Below are positions 43,535-58,000 of a DNA stretch of 64,000 nucleotides, in pieces. The notes below the pieces were generated by a model. The model was not told where the DNA came from. It did no database searches and saw only the letters and a list, made by a program, of their open reading frames with translations. A program made the position numbers and the translations under genes. The stretch's first letter is position 1, and every line of letters begins with the position of its first letter. This stretch comes from Eunapius fragilis. Taxonomy: Eukaryota; Porifera; Demospongiae; Spongillida; Spongillidae. The stretch covers positions 1,319,171-1,383,170 of the forward strand of contig OY811977.1 in NCBI GenBank assembly GCA_963681505.1. Reading direction: 5' to 3'.

Positions 43535-44165
43535 CCATCCAAACACTAATGATTGCCTCACCGTCTCCTCCACCCTAGCAGTAATGATTACCTCACCTTG
43601 GTCACCATCTCCACCATAACACTAATGATTACCACACTTTGGTCACCAGCACTAATGATTGCCTCCCCATCTCAACCATAGACTAATGATTGCCTCACCG
43701 TCCCCTCCACCCTAGCACTAATGATTACCTCACCTTGGTCACCATCTCCACCATAGCACTAATGATTACCTCACCTTGGTCACCGTCTCCACCATAGCAC
43801 TAATGATTACCTCCCCATCTCCACCATAGCACTAAGGATTACCTCCCCATCTCCACCATAGCACTAATGATTACCTCACCTTGGTCACCATCTCCACCAT
43901 AACACTAATGATTACCACACTTTGGTCACCAGCACTAATGATTGCCTCCCCATCTCAACCATAGACTAATGATTGCCTCACCGTCCCCTCCACCCTAGCA
44001 CTAATGATTACCTCACCTTGGTCACCATCTCCACCATAGCACTAATGATTACCTCACCTTGGTCACCGTCTCCACCATAGCACTAATGATTACCTCCCCA
44101 TCTCCACCATAGCACTAAGGATTACCTCCCCATCTCCACCATAGCACTAATGATTGCCTCACCTT
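43535..44165 (+). repeat. Nested repeat: short units within a 283-bp duplication
   Basis: Short units based on 'gcactaatgattacctcacc' and 'ttggtcaccatctccaccat' are arranged in two near-identical blocks offset by 283 bases (for example 43618 against 43901). Confidence 0.92.
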
Positions 44166-44599
44166 GGTCAGTACTAATGGAGTACATACACTACACTGAA
44201 TGTTCCTTTTCTGTTTTACTGCCAACCTATTCTAACGGAAAATAACGTTCTCCACACCCGAGGGTTAGGTTTTGACAGGTTAACATCGAAGCCCAGTTCT
44301 GCTCCAAGTTGGTACATGATTTTGAAAAGGAACGTGGTTGAGATTTTTGTTCTCCTTTTTTTTGTTTGTTGTGGTTAGTAAATGGCATTTGTTTTTAATG
44401 CTCGATTGCCATGGGTGGAAGTGTCCTCCCAGCTGTGGGAGTAGTATTGCTAATGTGATAACATTGTAGCCCATAGTTAGGCTCTGATGCTCCGTGCTAC
44501 AAATGTTGTAGATAAGTTTATTTCGGTTTGCTCAGTTTAAAGGGTCATAACTCATTAAGGTGAAGGAGATGGGGGGGAGGGGAGGTGGTGGTTCATCTT

Positions 44600-44762
44600 G
44601 GAGGTCCTATTCTTGTGAGGGTGGGACTGGCTAAATTGATTATCAATGGAGGTCCTATTCTTGTTCTGTGTGAGGGTGAGACTGGCTAAATTGATTATTA
44701 ATGGAGGCTCTATTCTTCTTCTGAGTGGTGTGAGGGTTGGGTTGGTTAAATTGATTATTAAA
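44600..44762 (+). repeat. Three copies of a 50-60 bp unit
   Basis: 'gactggctaaattgattat' with preceding 'ggaggtcctattcttgt' occurs three times in tandem, the last copy more divergent. It is in the leader intron of the BCL9-like gene. G runs follow at 45281-45289 and 45363-45380. Confidence 0.85.
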
Positions 44763-45461
44763 TCGGAAATCGTTGGCTTCTTTTCTTGTCTGCGTTCAAC
44801 TTTGAGATCACAATATTTGTGCAGTGACCTTTTAGTATGGGTTGGATGTGAAATTGACTTGACCCATGCATGTGCAGGTAGTTTTGTTCAGTTGTGAAGT
44901 GTGGTATGGTTTCTGTTTCATCATGAAAGTGTCTCACTAGTTTGCGTTCTGGAGAGGTCAACTGGTATCAGGGGATATATTTGCAGAAAAAGGAGGGGAT
45001 AGGATGTTTCATATGAAAGGATGTCATGTATTTGTGATGTAACTGATGGTTTAGCTTGAAGTAGTGAAGTCACTGATGGTTTAGCTGTGAAGTCACTGTT
45101 TTGTGCATACTGCTTTAAGGTTATTTATGAATTAGTGTGGGTGTGGAGTAGGGAGAGAGGTGTAGGATGGTCTCGGAAGGTGTCTGAGGGTGTGGAGGTG
45201 GTGGGGAGGGAGGGGTGGAGATCCGTAGTAGGGGAGGGTGATTGGGAGTTGTGGGGTGGGAAAAGGGATAATCTGGTTGGGGGGGGGGGAAGAGCCACAT
45301 TGGTAGAGTAGATACCAAGAGGGAGCTAAGACTAGGATTGTGAATTAGGATTGTGAATGGATGGGGGGGGGGGGGGGGGGAGAAGTGGGGGGTGTGCTGT
45401 TATTTGTTTGAAGGCCCTGGGTGTAATACATGACAGGGGAACACCTTTTGTTGCTGCAGGA

Positions 45462-48400
45462 ATGGATGGAACATTGATGGTGGTAAACGAGCCTGAAATC
45501 TACATTGATGTGGAAGAGCCATTGCAGATCAATGCACTGGAGAACCACCATGTCTCCTTAGCCTCTGTGGCCACAACTACTGAAGACTGTTGCAATGATA
45601 GAGGTTATTGCTCATTTTTTATTTGGTGGGGAGGGAGGGGGGAGGGCAGGGTTTAATGTGGGTACACATTGAGTGGGCGTGAAGTCTGTTAAATACATGT
45701 TGGGGTCAGCATGTGTCCACGTCCGTCATTTGCAGCTGCTGCTTGGCAACACAGCACCTACTGCTTCAGCAAACACAAACACACACACACACACACGCAT
45801 ACACACACACAACACACACCTACACATGCATATACAACGCACACACGCATTCACGCACACACAACAAACACGTACACTCACCTATGCACGCACATAGCAC
45901 ATACACATGTACACACACCCTAGTCAGTCCACTTGCACTAAAGTCATCCAACGTATGTGTGCTAAGGTATCTGAACTTGTGTTTTCAAATAGACAATGGG
46001 CTCGTTCCCATGCATGGGCAATGGCCTCATTCCCATGCATGGGCAATGGGCTCATTCCCATGCATGGGCAATGGATCCATTCCTATGCATAGACAGTGGG
46101 CTCATATAAGCAATTGGAGTGCAATCATGATGAAGCCATGCATAGGCAATGGACTCTGAGGGCATCCATGATGGGTTTAGGTGTACCCCATGCCTCAACT
46201 ATCTGGGATTGGTGACCCTGAAGTCTTCAAGAACAATGGCTATTATATGACATTTTGAAATTGCACGCACACATGTATTATTATTATATCTGTATGCACA
46301 ACCTTTCTGGTGCAGGCCACACACCCTCCTTTCACATATCCCCTCCTCCTCAACTACATGTTTCTTAGTGAGCTGTGACCATGGTAGTGGTTATTGGGGG
46401 AGGGCAGGGTAGCAAGGTAGAGGTAGACAGGTTGTCCTTTCTCTGTTCTTGATGTGTGTGTTGTGTGCGTGTTGTATGTGTGTGTGTGTGTGTGTGTGTG
46501 ATTGTGGCTAAATCTAAGCCTTTTCTTTCTTATTTCTTCTTTCTCTGTATTTTTCGTCTGCTGCTACCTGTAGGTTGGCAGCTGGCAGCAGCTGCAGGTG
46601 ACGTACCTCAGTCAGCAGCTGCAGACAACCCTCCACCTGTGCCAGCTGTTGTGCACCCTGGTGAAGTGTTCCATCTCACAGTCATGCTGGAAGGTGGAGT
46701 CAACTCCTCCTTTGTGTTGGTGAGCGATGGATCTGAAGAGGCTGGGGGGGAGAAGGTATCGCAGTGCACTCCAGAAAAGAAAGGAGGAATCGTGGGTGAT
46801 AGTAGTCAAGGCATTGTTGCTAACAGCGGCACCAGTTCGGAAAGGAAACAACGCCTCTTGGAAGTTTGTCAGTCTGGTTTGGTAACTACCCACGAGAAGA
46901 TGACTAACACTTCAGACTTGTCTGGAGGAGTCACTCTCACACCGTCGTTCCTAGCGGGCTCAGGGCGAAAGGTGTATGTACCCCCACCGGACCCTGTGAG
47001 TTGTTAGGTGGTCTTGATGGGGGATGGTGGTAGTGGTGGTAGTTAGTAGCAGTGGTGGTGGTGGTGTGGAGGTGATGTGGAGCATTGATGGTGATGTGGT
47101 ATAGCATTGATCAGGGGTGGTGGTGCTTTGATCTGGGGAGTTGGTGGTGATGTCGTGGTGGTAGTGGTGGAGCACTGACGGAGCACTGACCGGTGACATG
47201 GTGTAGCTTTGATCTGGAGTAATGTTTTTCATTTCCTTACTAGCCATTATGGGCTGTTAGGCTTAGTAAGAGGGAAGGAGACGTTTCTGTTTATACGTCA
47301 CACCCTAGAGGTCACTTAGTCAATAAAAGGGTCGACACATGATTGTGGAGTATGATGATCACTTCAGTGACTGGTGTGCATTTGGGTGTCTAATCACATT
47401 ACGTACTACACGTTTCAGACATGTAGGTTGTTTAAATGTTACGCTAACAAAAGATTTTTGTTTATCAGGGCAACTTGGAGTACGTGGGAGTGGACTCTCA
47501 AGGTTTGGGCTTCTGGTATGATGGAGGTGAGTTTTTGAAGATGTATCGATGCATCTGTGTGTGGTATGTGTGTGAGTGCAGGTGTGTGCGTTGTATGTAT
47601 GTGAGTGTGCTTGTGTGATAGTGTAGGTGTGTTGCATGTGAGTACATTTGTGTGAGTGCAGGTGTGTTGTATGTATGTGAGTGTGCTTGTGTGATAGTGT
47701 AGGTGTGTGTTGTATATGTGAGTACATTTGTGTGAGTGCAGGTGTGTGTGTTGTATGTATGAATGCGTGTGCATTTATGTCTGTGATAGTGCAGGTGTGT
47801 GTGTATGTGTATTGTATGTGAGTGCATTTGTGTAAGTGTGTTAGTGTGTATATCAAAGAGGGTATGCATGTGTGTATGCATATTGCAGGCATATAATTTG
47901 GTCTCACCTCCCAGTCCCCACTGCTCACTCTTATTTCTCTTAGGGCGCAATCTATACTCATGTCCTTCGTCTGCTGACAACCCACAGAGAGTCCCTAGGT
48001 ATGTTGTGGGGGTGGATGGTATGTAGAGGGACACACCACTTCATGGGGGTGGATGGACACACCACTTCATGGGGGTGGGTGGACGCACCACTTCATGGGG
48101 GTGGACTCACCACTTCATGGGGGTGGATGGAGACACCACTTCATGGGGAGTATGTGGTATATAGAGCACTTCATGGGGGTGGAGGGACACACCACTTCAT
48201 GCGGATGGATGGTATGTAGAGGGGATGGTATGTAGAGCACTTCATGGCTTCATGGGGGTGGATGGACATGCCACTTCATGGGGGTGGAGGGACATGCCAC
48301 TTCATGGGGGTGGAGGGACACACCACTTCATGAGGGTGGTTGGTATGTAGAGGGGATGGTATATAGAGCACTTCATGGGGGTGGATGGACATACCACTTC

Positions 48401-51400
48401 ATGGGGGTGGTGGGACACACTACTTCATGAGGATGGATGGTATGTAGAGCACTTCATGGGGGTGGATGGACATACCACTTCATGGGGGTGGAGGGACACA
48501 CCACTTCATGAGGGTGGTTGGTATGTAGAGGGGATGGTATATAGAGCACTTCATGGGGGTGGATGGACATACCACTTCATGGGGGTGGAGGGACACGCCA
48601 CTTCATGGGGGTGGATGGTATGTAGAGGGGACACACCACTTCATGGGGGTGGAGGGACACGCCACTTCATGGGGGTGGATGGTATGTAGAGGGGACACAC
48701 CGCTTCATGGGGGTGGATGGTATTGTACCACTTCATGAGGGTGGATGGTATTGTACCACTTCATGGGGGTGGATGGTATTGTACCACTTCATGGGGGTGG
48801 AGGGACACGCCACTTCATGGGGGTGGATGGTATGTAGAGGGGACACACCACTTCATGGGGGTGGATGGTATTGTACCACTTCATGGGGGTGGATGGTATT
48901 GTACCACTTCATGGGGGTGGATGGTATTGTACCACTTCATGGGGGTGGATGGTATGTAGAGGGGACACACCACTTCATGGGGGTGGATGGTATTGTACCA
49001 CTTCATGGGGGTGGATGGTATTGTACCACTTCATGGGGGTGGAGGGACACGCCACTTCATGGGGGTGGATGGTATGTAGAGGGGACACACCACTTCATGG
49101 GGGTGGAGGGACACGCCACTTCATGGGGGTGGATGGTATGTAGAGGGGTACACCACTTCCTGCAGGTGGGTGGTATGTAGTCTTAATGGGGGTGAATGGT
49201 ATGGAGTACTAATATTTCCCCTGTTGTGCTTACTTCTGTATTCATTATAACAACTGTCTTTTGTGCCTCAAGCATTGCAGAACTCAGTCTGGTCTGTAAG
49301 TCTATGCTACAGTGGAGCACCAAATTGAAGTGAGAAGATGAGCACATCGTTTGTTCCCTAGGCTTACCCCCCCCCCCCCCCCCCCCCCCCCCCCACGGCA
49401 GGCAACTGAGGCAGAGTGTGGCTGAAGCAGATTCAAAGCTTGCACAGGCGATAAAGGATCACTTCATGCCTCGAGTCAAGTGTGCAACCCAGGTACCATA
49501 TCAAGGAGGGAGGGGGGAGGGAGGGGATGCATAGAGTGCGCCTGTTTTTTCTGTGTGTATGACATGTGTACTGTGTGTGTACATGTATGTGTGTGTGCAT
49601 GTATGTGTGTGTGCATGTATGTGTGTATGTATATGTGTGTGTGTATGTGTATGTGTGTATGTGTTTGTATGTGTGTGCATGTATGTGTGTATGTATGTGT
49701 GTGTATGTGTATATGTGTGCATGTATGCGTATGTATATGTGTGTGTGCATGTATGTGTATGTGTATGTGTATGTGTGCATGTATGTATATGTGTGTGTGC
49801 ATGTATGTGTGTATGTGTATGTATATATGTATATATGTATATGTGTGAGTGTATGTATGTATATGTGTGTGCATGTGTGAGGCATGCCTTGGATACAGAA
49901 CTGTGTGATCATATGAATTATCTACTCATCCTCTTGCTCCTTTTATCGTCTTCTTCCCCAACCCCAACCCCCCCTTGCCTAGCGCCAACCCAAAGACCCC
50001 AACCATATCCAGCGTCTTGTTCCCATGGAACACCTCAAGCATCTAGCCGAAGCCGTGAAGTCCAAGGCCTCCACAACCATCGCGACCGCGACTGATGTGA
50101 AACCACCCGCCATCCTCACCACCTCGCCCTTTCTGCCATCTCCCGTGGGGGCAGGAATGCTGATGGTACCAGCTACCACCTGCCACCCTATCCCCGTTCT
50201 ACCTGTTTTTAACCCCCACTTCATGTTCACTTCGACTGCACCTCCCCACATGGACAAGCCGGGTACCTTTGCTACGACGTTTGCGGGCAGTCCTACCGCG
50301 ATGATAGTGGGAGGGGGGGGAGGAGGGGGGCAGGACGTCCGGGCCTTGACGGCGGAGCAGGGGCTTGCGCTCGCCCAGACCCTGTTCAGCACGTCTGCCA
50401 TCATGAAGACCGACTTGGGCCAGCCAATCATACTGAGCGTGCCCCCCTTGCTGAAGATGTCTGTCACCGACCCGGTGCGTGTGGACACGATCGACTTCAC
50501 GTCCAAGTCGATAGAGATTTCTGGTGAGACCCCCATCAGGGCTATCAATTTGGATGACCCTGACGCGGACCATAGCATCACCGGTCTGTGTGAGGACAGT
50601 GTCGCACCTCAGACATCATCGATCAACCCCTCGCCTGTCGTAGCTGCTACCGTGACCTCGTGTGCGGGCGGCGCTGTGCCTCTGAGTGGTACGGCAGCAG
50701 GAGCTGCTGACGATGCTGCTTCTCTGGGTGAACTCGCTGGACTTTCTCATACGCACACGTCTACGGAGGTCATGTCCGCCAAGATGCTTCTTTCGCTCAC
50801 TGGAAAGGAGTGGTGCGCTTCCCCGGATTACAGTTCCCTCCAGGGATCTGCCGTGTCCATGGCAACCTCGTTGTCAACGACCCTGCAAACTGGTTTGACC
50901 GGTTCTTTTACTATGTCTGGTTTGTCGACCCAGTCGGACTCGAATGTCTCTACGTCGCAGCACTCCAAAAGGACCCAGCGCAAGCAGAAGCCCATAGCCA
51001 GTGCCAGGCAGGCTGACCTGGCTGCCCCTGTGAAGACCCCAAGCAGGGGGCGTGGCAAGGCGCGGAAAGTGGTGGAGGAGGAGGGGGGTGTCACCTCTCT
51101 GCCTGCTGCTGGGACCACCACCACCACTGTCGTTGCTACACCTTTGGTAACAAAGAGGGTTCGAAAACCTGGCACAGTTCGTAGGAAAGCTGTAAAGGTA
51201 ATTCTGGATCTTGGTAACGGGATTGTTATGGTAAAAAGGGACCTAACACGATATTGTAATCATTTTCCATCAAAGTTGACGTGTGCAATTCATTACAAAA
51301 TTCAGGCCACTGTAACTCCATGATGGTCATCCAATTTCTGGTGTGTAAGAAGAAGTTTTAGAGGACCTAGAAAATTTAAATAATTTGGGGGGGGGGGGGA

Positions 51401-51458
51401 ACGTGTTAGTTCCTTTCGCTGCAACAATCCCATATATATTTGGCCCTCCAGCTTTGTC

Positions 51459-51508
<50 letters not shown>

Positions 51509-52009
51509 GTGGATGTGGGTGTGTGTGCATCTAAACGTCTTGACTCAAGAGTTACATTTAAAATTTATTTATGTAGGACATCACACAGCATCAAGACGCC
51601 GCTCCCTGCATCACAGGGGCCTCGGTACCGGCAGGGGGTGGAGGCCTTGATGCGAACGGTGTCAACAGGGCAGCCTCAGATCAGCTGTTTGAGCTAAAGG
51701 CGCGGCAGTCGGAGATACCCGTGAAGGAGTATGTCATCGATACCGATTCTGACAGCGATACGTCTTCGTCCGGTTCCAGTTCTGATACGGGGAGTTCAAC
51801 AGAAGGGAGTAGCACTGAGACCACCAGTGAAGGGAGTCACGTGGATGTCAGTGTGGAGGATGGGATGTTCATGGCTGGGGACCCCTGTGCAGCCGGGGGT
51901 GTCGGGCGAAAGGTTGTTGGTAGGAGGGGCCATGTGGTAAAGATCCCTCGGCACCTACTGTCAGAGAAATTGAAGAATAAATCTTCCAGATCTGCTGAGG
52001 TGAGGCCAT

Positions 52010-52054
<45 letters not shown>

Positions 52055-55000
52055 TATGTGCATATGCATATGTATGTACTTAAAGTTTTAAGGGTATGTG
52101 CATTAAGAAGCAAAATGGAAAGGTGGAAGCATAAGGGGATTGGAGTAGCATCAGAATATATACTGTTAGCAGCTGGTCACTACTGACCTCATGGGATGTT
52201 CCTTTATCATTGCTGTGGTGGTCGTTTTATGTTTAAGACCACCGACAGCTGCAGTTATGGCTGTCATGGGAAAAGCATCTGTTTCATGGCAACAGCATCA
52301 ACAGATACTCTTCCCTCCCTCCCTCTCTCCCTCCCTCCCTCTCTCCCTCCCTCGCTCCCTCGCTCCCCTACCTACATGACCTTCCACAGAGTGAAGCAGA
52401 CAGGCTGACCCAGGACATAATGGCCGACCACCCTCTGGATCTAGCCACCCTGTACGCCCATCAGGGTGCACTGGACCTCAGCACCCTCAACGAGATCACC
52501 CAATCCTCTCAAGCAGACGCGGTGGAGGTGCCGCTTGACTCTGGTTCCCGTTCCAAAAGAACTTGTGTTCGTGTTCGGGAGCAGATCCATCGCCTGAGGG
52601 AGATACTGGAAGGTGACAATGCCCAGGCGTCTTCTCCTTCAGCTGGGAGGTCGAAGGGACGTTCGCAGAAGAGGGTGGGTGAGACAGATGGTGGTACCTC
52701 TGCGACCAAGAGAAGCAGAAGGTCTGGTTACAGGTAGGTTATTGGGGGGGGGGGTGGAGTTTGGGCGGTGTACCGTTGTGCGGATGAAGAGGATCTGGTA
52801 TTAGTTAGGCTTGAGGGCAAAGGAGGTGTTTCATATTGGAACATAGGGTAGCCTAGGTTGTGGTCAGCAGTGGGGAGTGGCATAGGGTGTGGTTAGCAGT
52901 GGGGAGTGGCATAGGGTGTGGTCGGCAGTGGGAAATGGCCAAGGATGTGACTGGCAGTGGGGAGTGGCCTAGGGTGTGGTCGGCAGTAGGGAGTGGTTGG
53001 CATTGGGGGGTGTTTGGCAGTGGGGGGTGGTCAGCAGTGGGAAGTGGCATAGGGTGTGGTCGGCAATGGGGGGTGGTATAGAATGTGATCGGCAGTGGGG
53101 AGTGGCTGGGTGTGTGGTCAGCAGTGGGGAGTGCAGTGCTGCAGTTAGTATTTTTATTTTGTTCTGACAATGTGTCTTATCAATGTAAAAGTTGGTCAGA
53201 CATTTTACAAGGATGGTCAGACATGTATTTTTAATGCACACTAATCCATTTTTCCACCGATGATTTAGTAACCAACCTTTTAGTTTTAGCTGGAGATTCC
53301 AAATCATCACCGCTTCACTTGTCAGCCTTAGCTAATTAGCACGCTACTGTGCGAGCCGTTTAATCTATTGTTCTAATTAAGAGATACGTACTTAATAGAT
53401 TATTACGCATCAACGCTAGAATAAATTAGCTCGAACATACTGTCGGAAAAGATGACTGAACAAAGTATGAAATATTCGGACAAACGCTTATTATGGTCGG
53501 GAAATGTCCCATGTCCGACCGCTATCTGCAGCACTGGGAGTGGTCGGCAGCCACACTTTCAACACAATACAGAGCCTCAAAGAGGATGTTTCAGTATTTC
53601 CCAACGGGATCACAACCATCCTTCTGGGCTGTCTAAGGAAGCAGTAATGGTTTAATGTAACTACGTTTGTTCCCTTTAAATATTAACACAACGGCTGTAG
53701 AAATCTGCCTATGCTATCGTGGATACCGATCACAGCCTTATGCTACCCTATATGCTACCCTATATGCTACCCTATGTGCTACCCTATATGCTACCCTATA
53801 TGCTACCCTATGTGCTACCCTATATGCTACCCTATGTGCTACCCTATATGCTACCCTATATGCTACCCTATGTGCTACCCTATGTGCTACCCTATATGCT
53901 ACCCTATATGCTACCCTATATGCTACCCTATGTGCTACCCTATATGCTACCCTATATGCTACCCTATATGCTACCCTATGTGCTACCCTATATGCTACCC
54001 TATATGCTACCCTATATGCTACCCTATGTGCTACCCTATATGCTACCCTATGTGCTACCCTATATGCTACCCTATATGCTACCCTATATGCTACCCTATA
54101 TGCTACCCTATATGCTACCCTATATGCTACCCTATGTGCTACCCTATGTGCTACCCTATGTGCTACCCTATGTGCTACCCTATATGTTACCCTATATGCT
54201 ACCCTATGTGCTACCTTATATGCTACCCTATGTGCTACCCTATATGCTACCCTATATGCTACCCTATGTGCTACCTTATATGCTACCCTATATGCTACCC
54301 TATGTGCTACCCTATGTGCTACCCTATATGCTACCCTATGTGCTACCCTATATGCTACCCTATATGCTACCCTATATGCTACCCTATGTGCTACCCTACA
54401 TGCTACCCTATGTGCTACCCTATATGCTACCCTATGTGCTACCCTATATGCTACCCTATGTGCTACCCTATATGCTACCCTATATGTTACCCTATATGCT
54501 ACCCTATGTGCTACCCTATATGCTACCCTATATGCTACCCTATATGCTACCCTATGTGCTACCCTATATGCTACCCTATATGCTACCCTATATGCTACCC
54601 TATGTGTTACCCTATATGCTACCCTATGTGCTACCCTATGTGTTACCCTATATGCTACCCTATATGCTACCCTATATGCTACCCTATATGCTACCCTATG
54701 TGCTACCCTATGTGCTACCCTATATGCTACCCTATATGCTACCCTATATGCTACCCTATGTGCTACCCTATATGCTACCCTATATGCTACCCTATGTGCT
54801 ACCCTATGTGCTACCCTATATGCTACCCTATATGCTACCCTATGTGCTACCCTATATGCTACCCTATGTGCTACCCTATGTGCTACCCTATATGCTACCC
54901 TATGTGCTACCCTATATGCTACCCTATATGCTACCCTATATGCTACCCTATATGCTACCTATATGCTACCCTATATGCTACCCTATGTGCTACCCTATAT

Positions 55001-58000
55001 GCTACCCTATATGCTACCCTATATGCTACCCTATATGCTACCCTATGTGCTACCCTATATGCTACCCTATGTGCTACCCTATGTGCTACCCTATATGCTA
55101 CCCTATGTGCTACCCTATATGCTACCCTATGTGCTACCCTATATGCTACCCTATATGCTACCCTATATGCTACCCTATGTGCTACCCTATATGCTACCCT
55201 ATATGCTACCCTATATGCTACCCTATGTGCTACCCTATATGCTACCCTATATGCTACCCTATATGCTACCCTATGTGCTACCCTATGTGCTACCCTATAT
55301 GCTACCCTATGTGCTACCCTATATGCTACCCTATGTGCTACCCTATATGCTACCCTATATGCTACCCTATGTGCTACCCTATATGCTACCCTATGTGCTA
55401 CCCTATATGCTACCCTATATGCTACCCTATGTTTGTCAGTACAAATATGGTGATGTGGTGTACACAATGTGATGAGAGATATGTCTGGGGTATATAGGAG
55501 GATGGATATGACACAGAATAAATAATTGGACTGAAAAACATCATCAGTTCCCACAAAAATGTGTAATACCTCTAAAATCTCTGAAAGCTATTATTTTGCA
55601 ATGTCTTTATCGAATCTGAAATGGGAATACATGTATAGTTGCATGACTTCTGCATCTGTATTTCATTTGTGTAGCTTCAGAGATGAAGGAATCATTATTA
55701 CACTAGTATCGTAAAGGCCCATCTGTCAGAGGTTACATTGTACCTTCAGTATCTGGTTTGTTTGAGCTAAATTAAAAGCTAATGATGGAGTTTATTAGCA
55801 GAAATTGGGATGGATAGTAAATATATGAAAGTTTCAGTAAAAAGCTCTTCTCTTAACTATGACACACAATATTGCTTCAATATTGCTTCAATATTGCTTC
55901 AGTATTGCTTCAATATTGCTTCAGTATTGCTTCAATATTGTTGTATTGTGTCCTTCACACACATATTAAGCAGTAATGAGGAGGGGGAAGGTACTAAAGA
56001 GGAGTGGGGGGGGGGGGCACGGGAGGGGGAAGGGGAGTGTATTGAAGAGGAATGGGGGGGGGGGGGGGGGGAGGTACTAAAGAGGTGTGCCAGGAGTGTA
56101 TTGAAGAGGAATGGGGGAGGGGGGAAGGTACTAAAGAGGTGTGCCAGGAGTGTATTGAAGAGGAATGGGGGAGGGGGGAAGGTACTAAAGAGGTGTGCTA
56201 GGAGTGTATTGAAGAGGAATGGGGGAGGGAAGGTACTAAAGAGGGATTGGGGGGGGGGGGGGGGGGACGGCCCAAAAATAAGTGGGGAAGGTACTAAAAG
56301 AGGTTTTTGAAAACATTGCATGTTCCAAGCACTCTTTTTTGTCCTTTTTTTTTTTTTTTTTTTGTTCCATAGAAACCAGTTCACCCACAAGAGAAGGAAG
56401 AGACGCAGGAAACTCTCAGACGATGAACCCCTCTGGCAATCAGCAAGGAAGCACACCACCGGCAGTGCCCTTACACGGATGTTTGTCTTCTCAACCGACC
56501 TGGCAAATAGAGCGGCCGAAAGTGTTGAGAGGGGGGAGTTTGACAGCATTGTCCAGTTCCATCAGGCGCAGCCGAAAGGACCAGGATTTTTCCGTTCTGC
56601 CCATGAACTGCACCAGGGCGGGTGCGACCGGTCCCCAGGAGATGACTCGTACGACATCGCGAGACCGCGCAGTGTGATCCAGAGGCACTCACCCGCCTCC
56701 ACGACGCAGAGAAAATCAGCAGCCTCGTCCCCTGGCATGGAAGTGGGTGGTGGTGGTAGTGGGGAGGACCGCGGCGACGCCCACGTATCTCCGGCCTCAC
56801 TTCCCTCGCGTCCTCTGAGCAGGCAGAGCAGGCAGCTCAAGAAGCAGTCCTCGTGGGCCGGGAGCACTGGACACTCTCCTCCCCTCGGAGACACGTTGGA
56901 AGGTGTGGGGAGGGTTAGAAAGGCCTCGCCTTCACCCTACGTTGACCCAAAAAGCCCGTCCGACAGTCAAGAGGTCTGGGAGCAGTGGGGGAACCATGGC
57001 AACCAAAGGAAGGAGCACCAGAGCGGCAGTAAGTGCTTGGGAGAGCAGGGAGAAGACAAGGATGGCAGAGGAGAAGAAGGGTGGAGCAGGTTGCAGGGTA
57101 AAAAGGGCAACGGTGATGGTGTGGACCGCACTCAACACGTTGCGGTGACCAGACCTCCTCAAAGGGACCAGTCTGAGGCCAGCCATCGTGCTCCCAACAG
57201 CAACAGGTTGGAGGTGGAGACAACAAGTCCTGCTGTTCCCTCGCCGGCCACTCAGGGGGCCACTGCTATGGACGAGACAAATTACACCATCTGCCATGGT
57301 ACACCTAGGACAGCCATGCAAGGGGACATATCGAGCCCCGTTCCCACCACCACTAGGGGGGTACAGCAACCTTCGTCATCGGAAGCGGCATCGTTCTCCC
57401 CCCATGTTCACCCTTCCCTCCCCCATGGAGGGCAGCAACATATGGAGATCCCCGAACCCTTCAGCGGAAGCGAGCTTGGCATTTGGGCTCCCTCCAACCA
57501 TTACCCGCTGCCAAGTGGCGGGTACCACCACCACCACCACCACCAGCAGCAGCTCCCAGGGCTGAGCTACTCTGCCCATCCTGTGTCGGCCATGCAGGCT
57601 GGGTACCCGTACCCAGTGTCGTACCCCTGGGGGCCCCTCCCACCCATGCACCACGCGATGGGGCACCACCAGCTCAGGTCAGAGGACGTGATGCACCCAC
57701 AGCAGCAGCAGCAGCAGCAAGCCTTGGGGTCTCACGTCAGCTACATGCATCCTCCCCCCACCGCCATGATGGAGGAAAGTGGGTCCTCGGTCAAGGAAGG
57801 TCCGGGGGCCATGTTTCTGCCTAACCCTCCTCCCTTGACCAGCGACGCCCTCCCCCCCAGCGCCATGACCCAGGCCTCTCGGCCACCTCCCCCCGCCCAC
57901 CACTCGACCCCGCACGGTCACCACATGCAGCCTGGCGTCGTGCCGCAACGTCACTACCAGGCCATTCCCCCTGACTACTTTGGACACCCCAGTGCCCACC

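Larger units (their letters stand above)
42943..45461 (+). other. Probable 5' leader of the BCL9-like gene
   Basis: ATGAAGTGTGCTCTAAATGG at 42943 is followed by a strong donor (AAC|GTAAGT, 42966). If joined to the acceptor TTGCTGCAG at 45451-45459, the ATG frame runs into a stop (TGA) after 11 further codons, so this would be a noncoding first exon with a short upstream frame. The main start at 45462 is 2 bases into the next exon. A second possible exon lies at 43184-43255. None of this is certain. A 283-bp duplication (43535-44165) and other repeats occupy the intron. Confidence 0.4.

Noticed and set aside
50025-51323. Exon 6 of the BCL9-like gene as a separate single-exon gene
   Set aside because: It opens with a good acceptor (CCTAG|CGCC) and ends at a donor (AAAG|GTAATT), and its phases fit both neighbouring exons, so it is an internal exon.
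53739-55430. Telomere-like repeat (contains TACCCTA)
   Set aside because: The unit is 12 bases and does not contain the animal CCCTAA telomere unit in tandem. It is internal to a gene.
53667-55497. Three overlapping open frames of about 600 codons
   Set aside because: They are produced by the 12-bp array, which has no stop in any plus frame. The peptide is a pure four-residue repeat and it lies in an intron.
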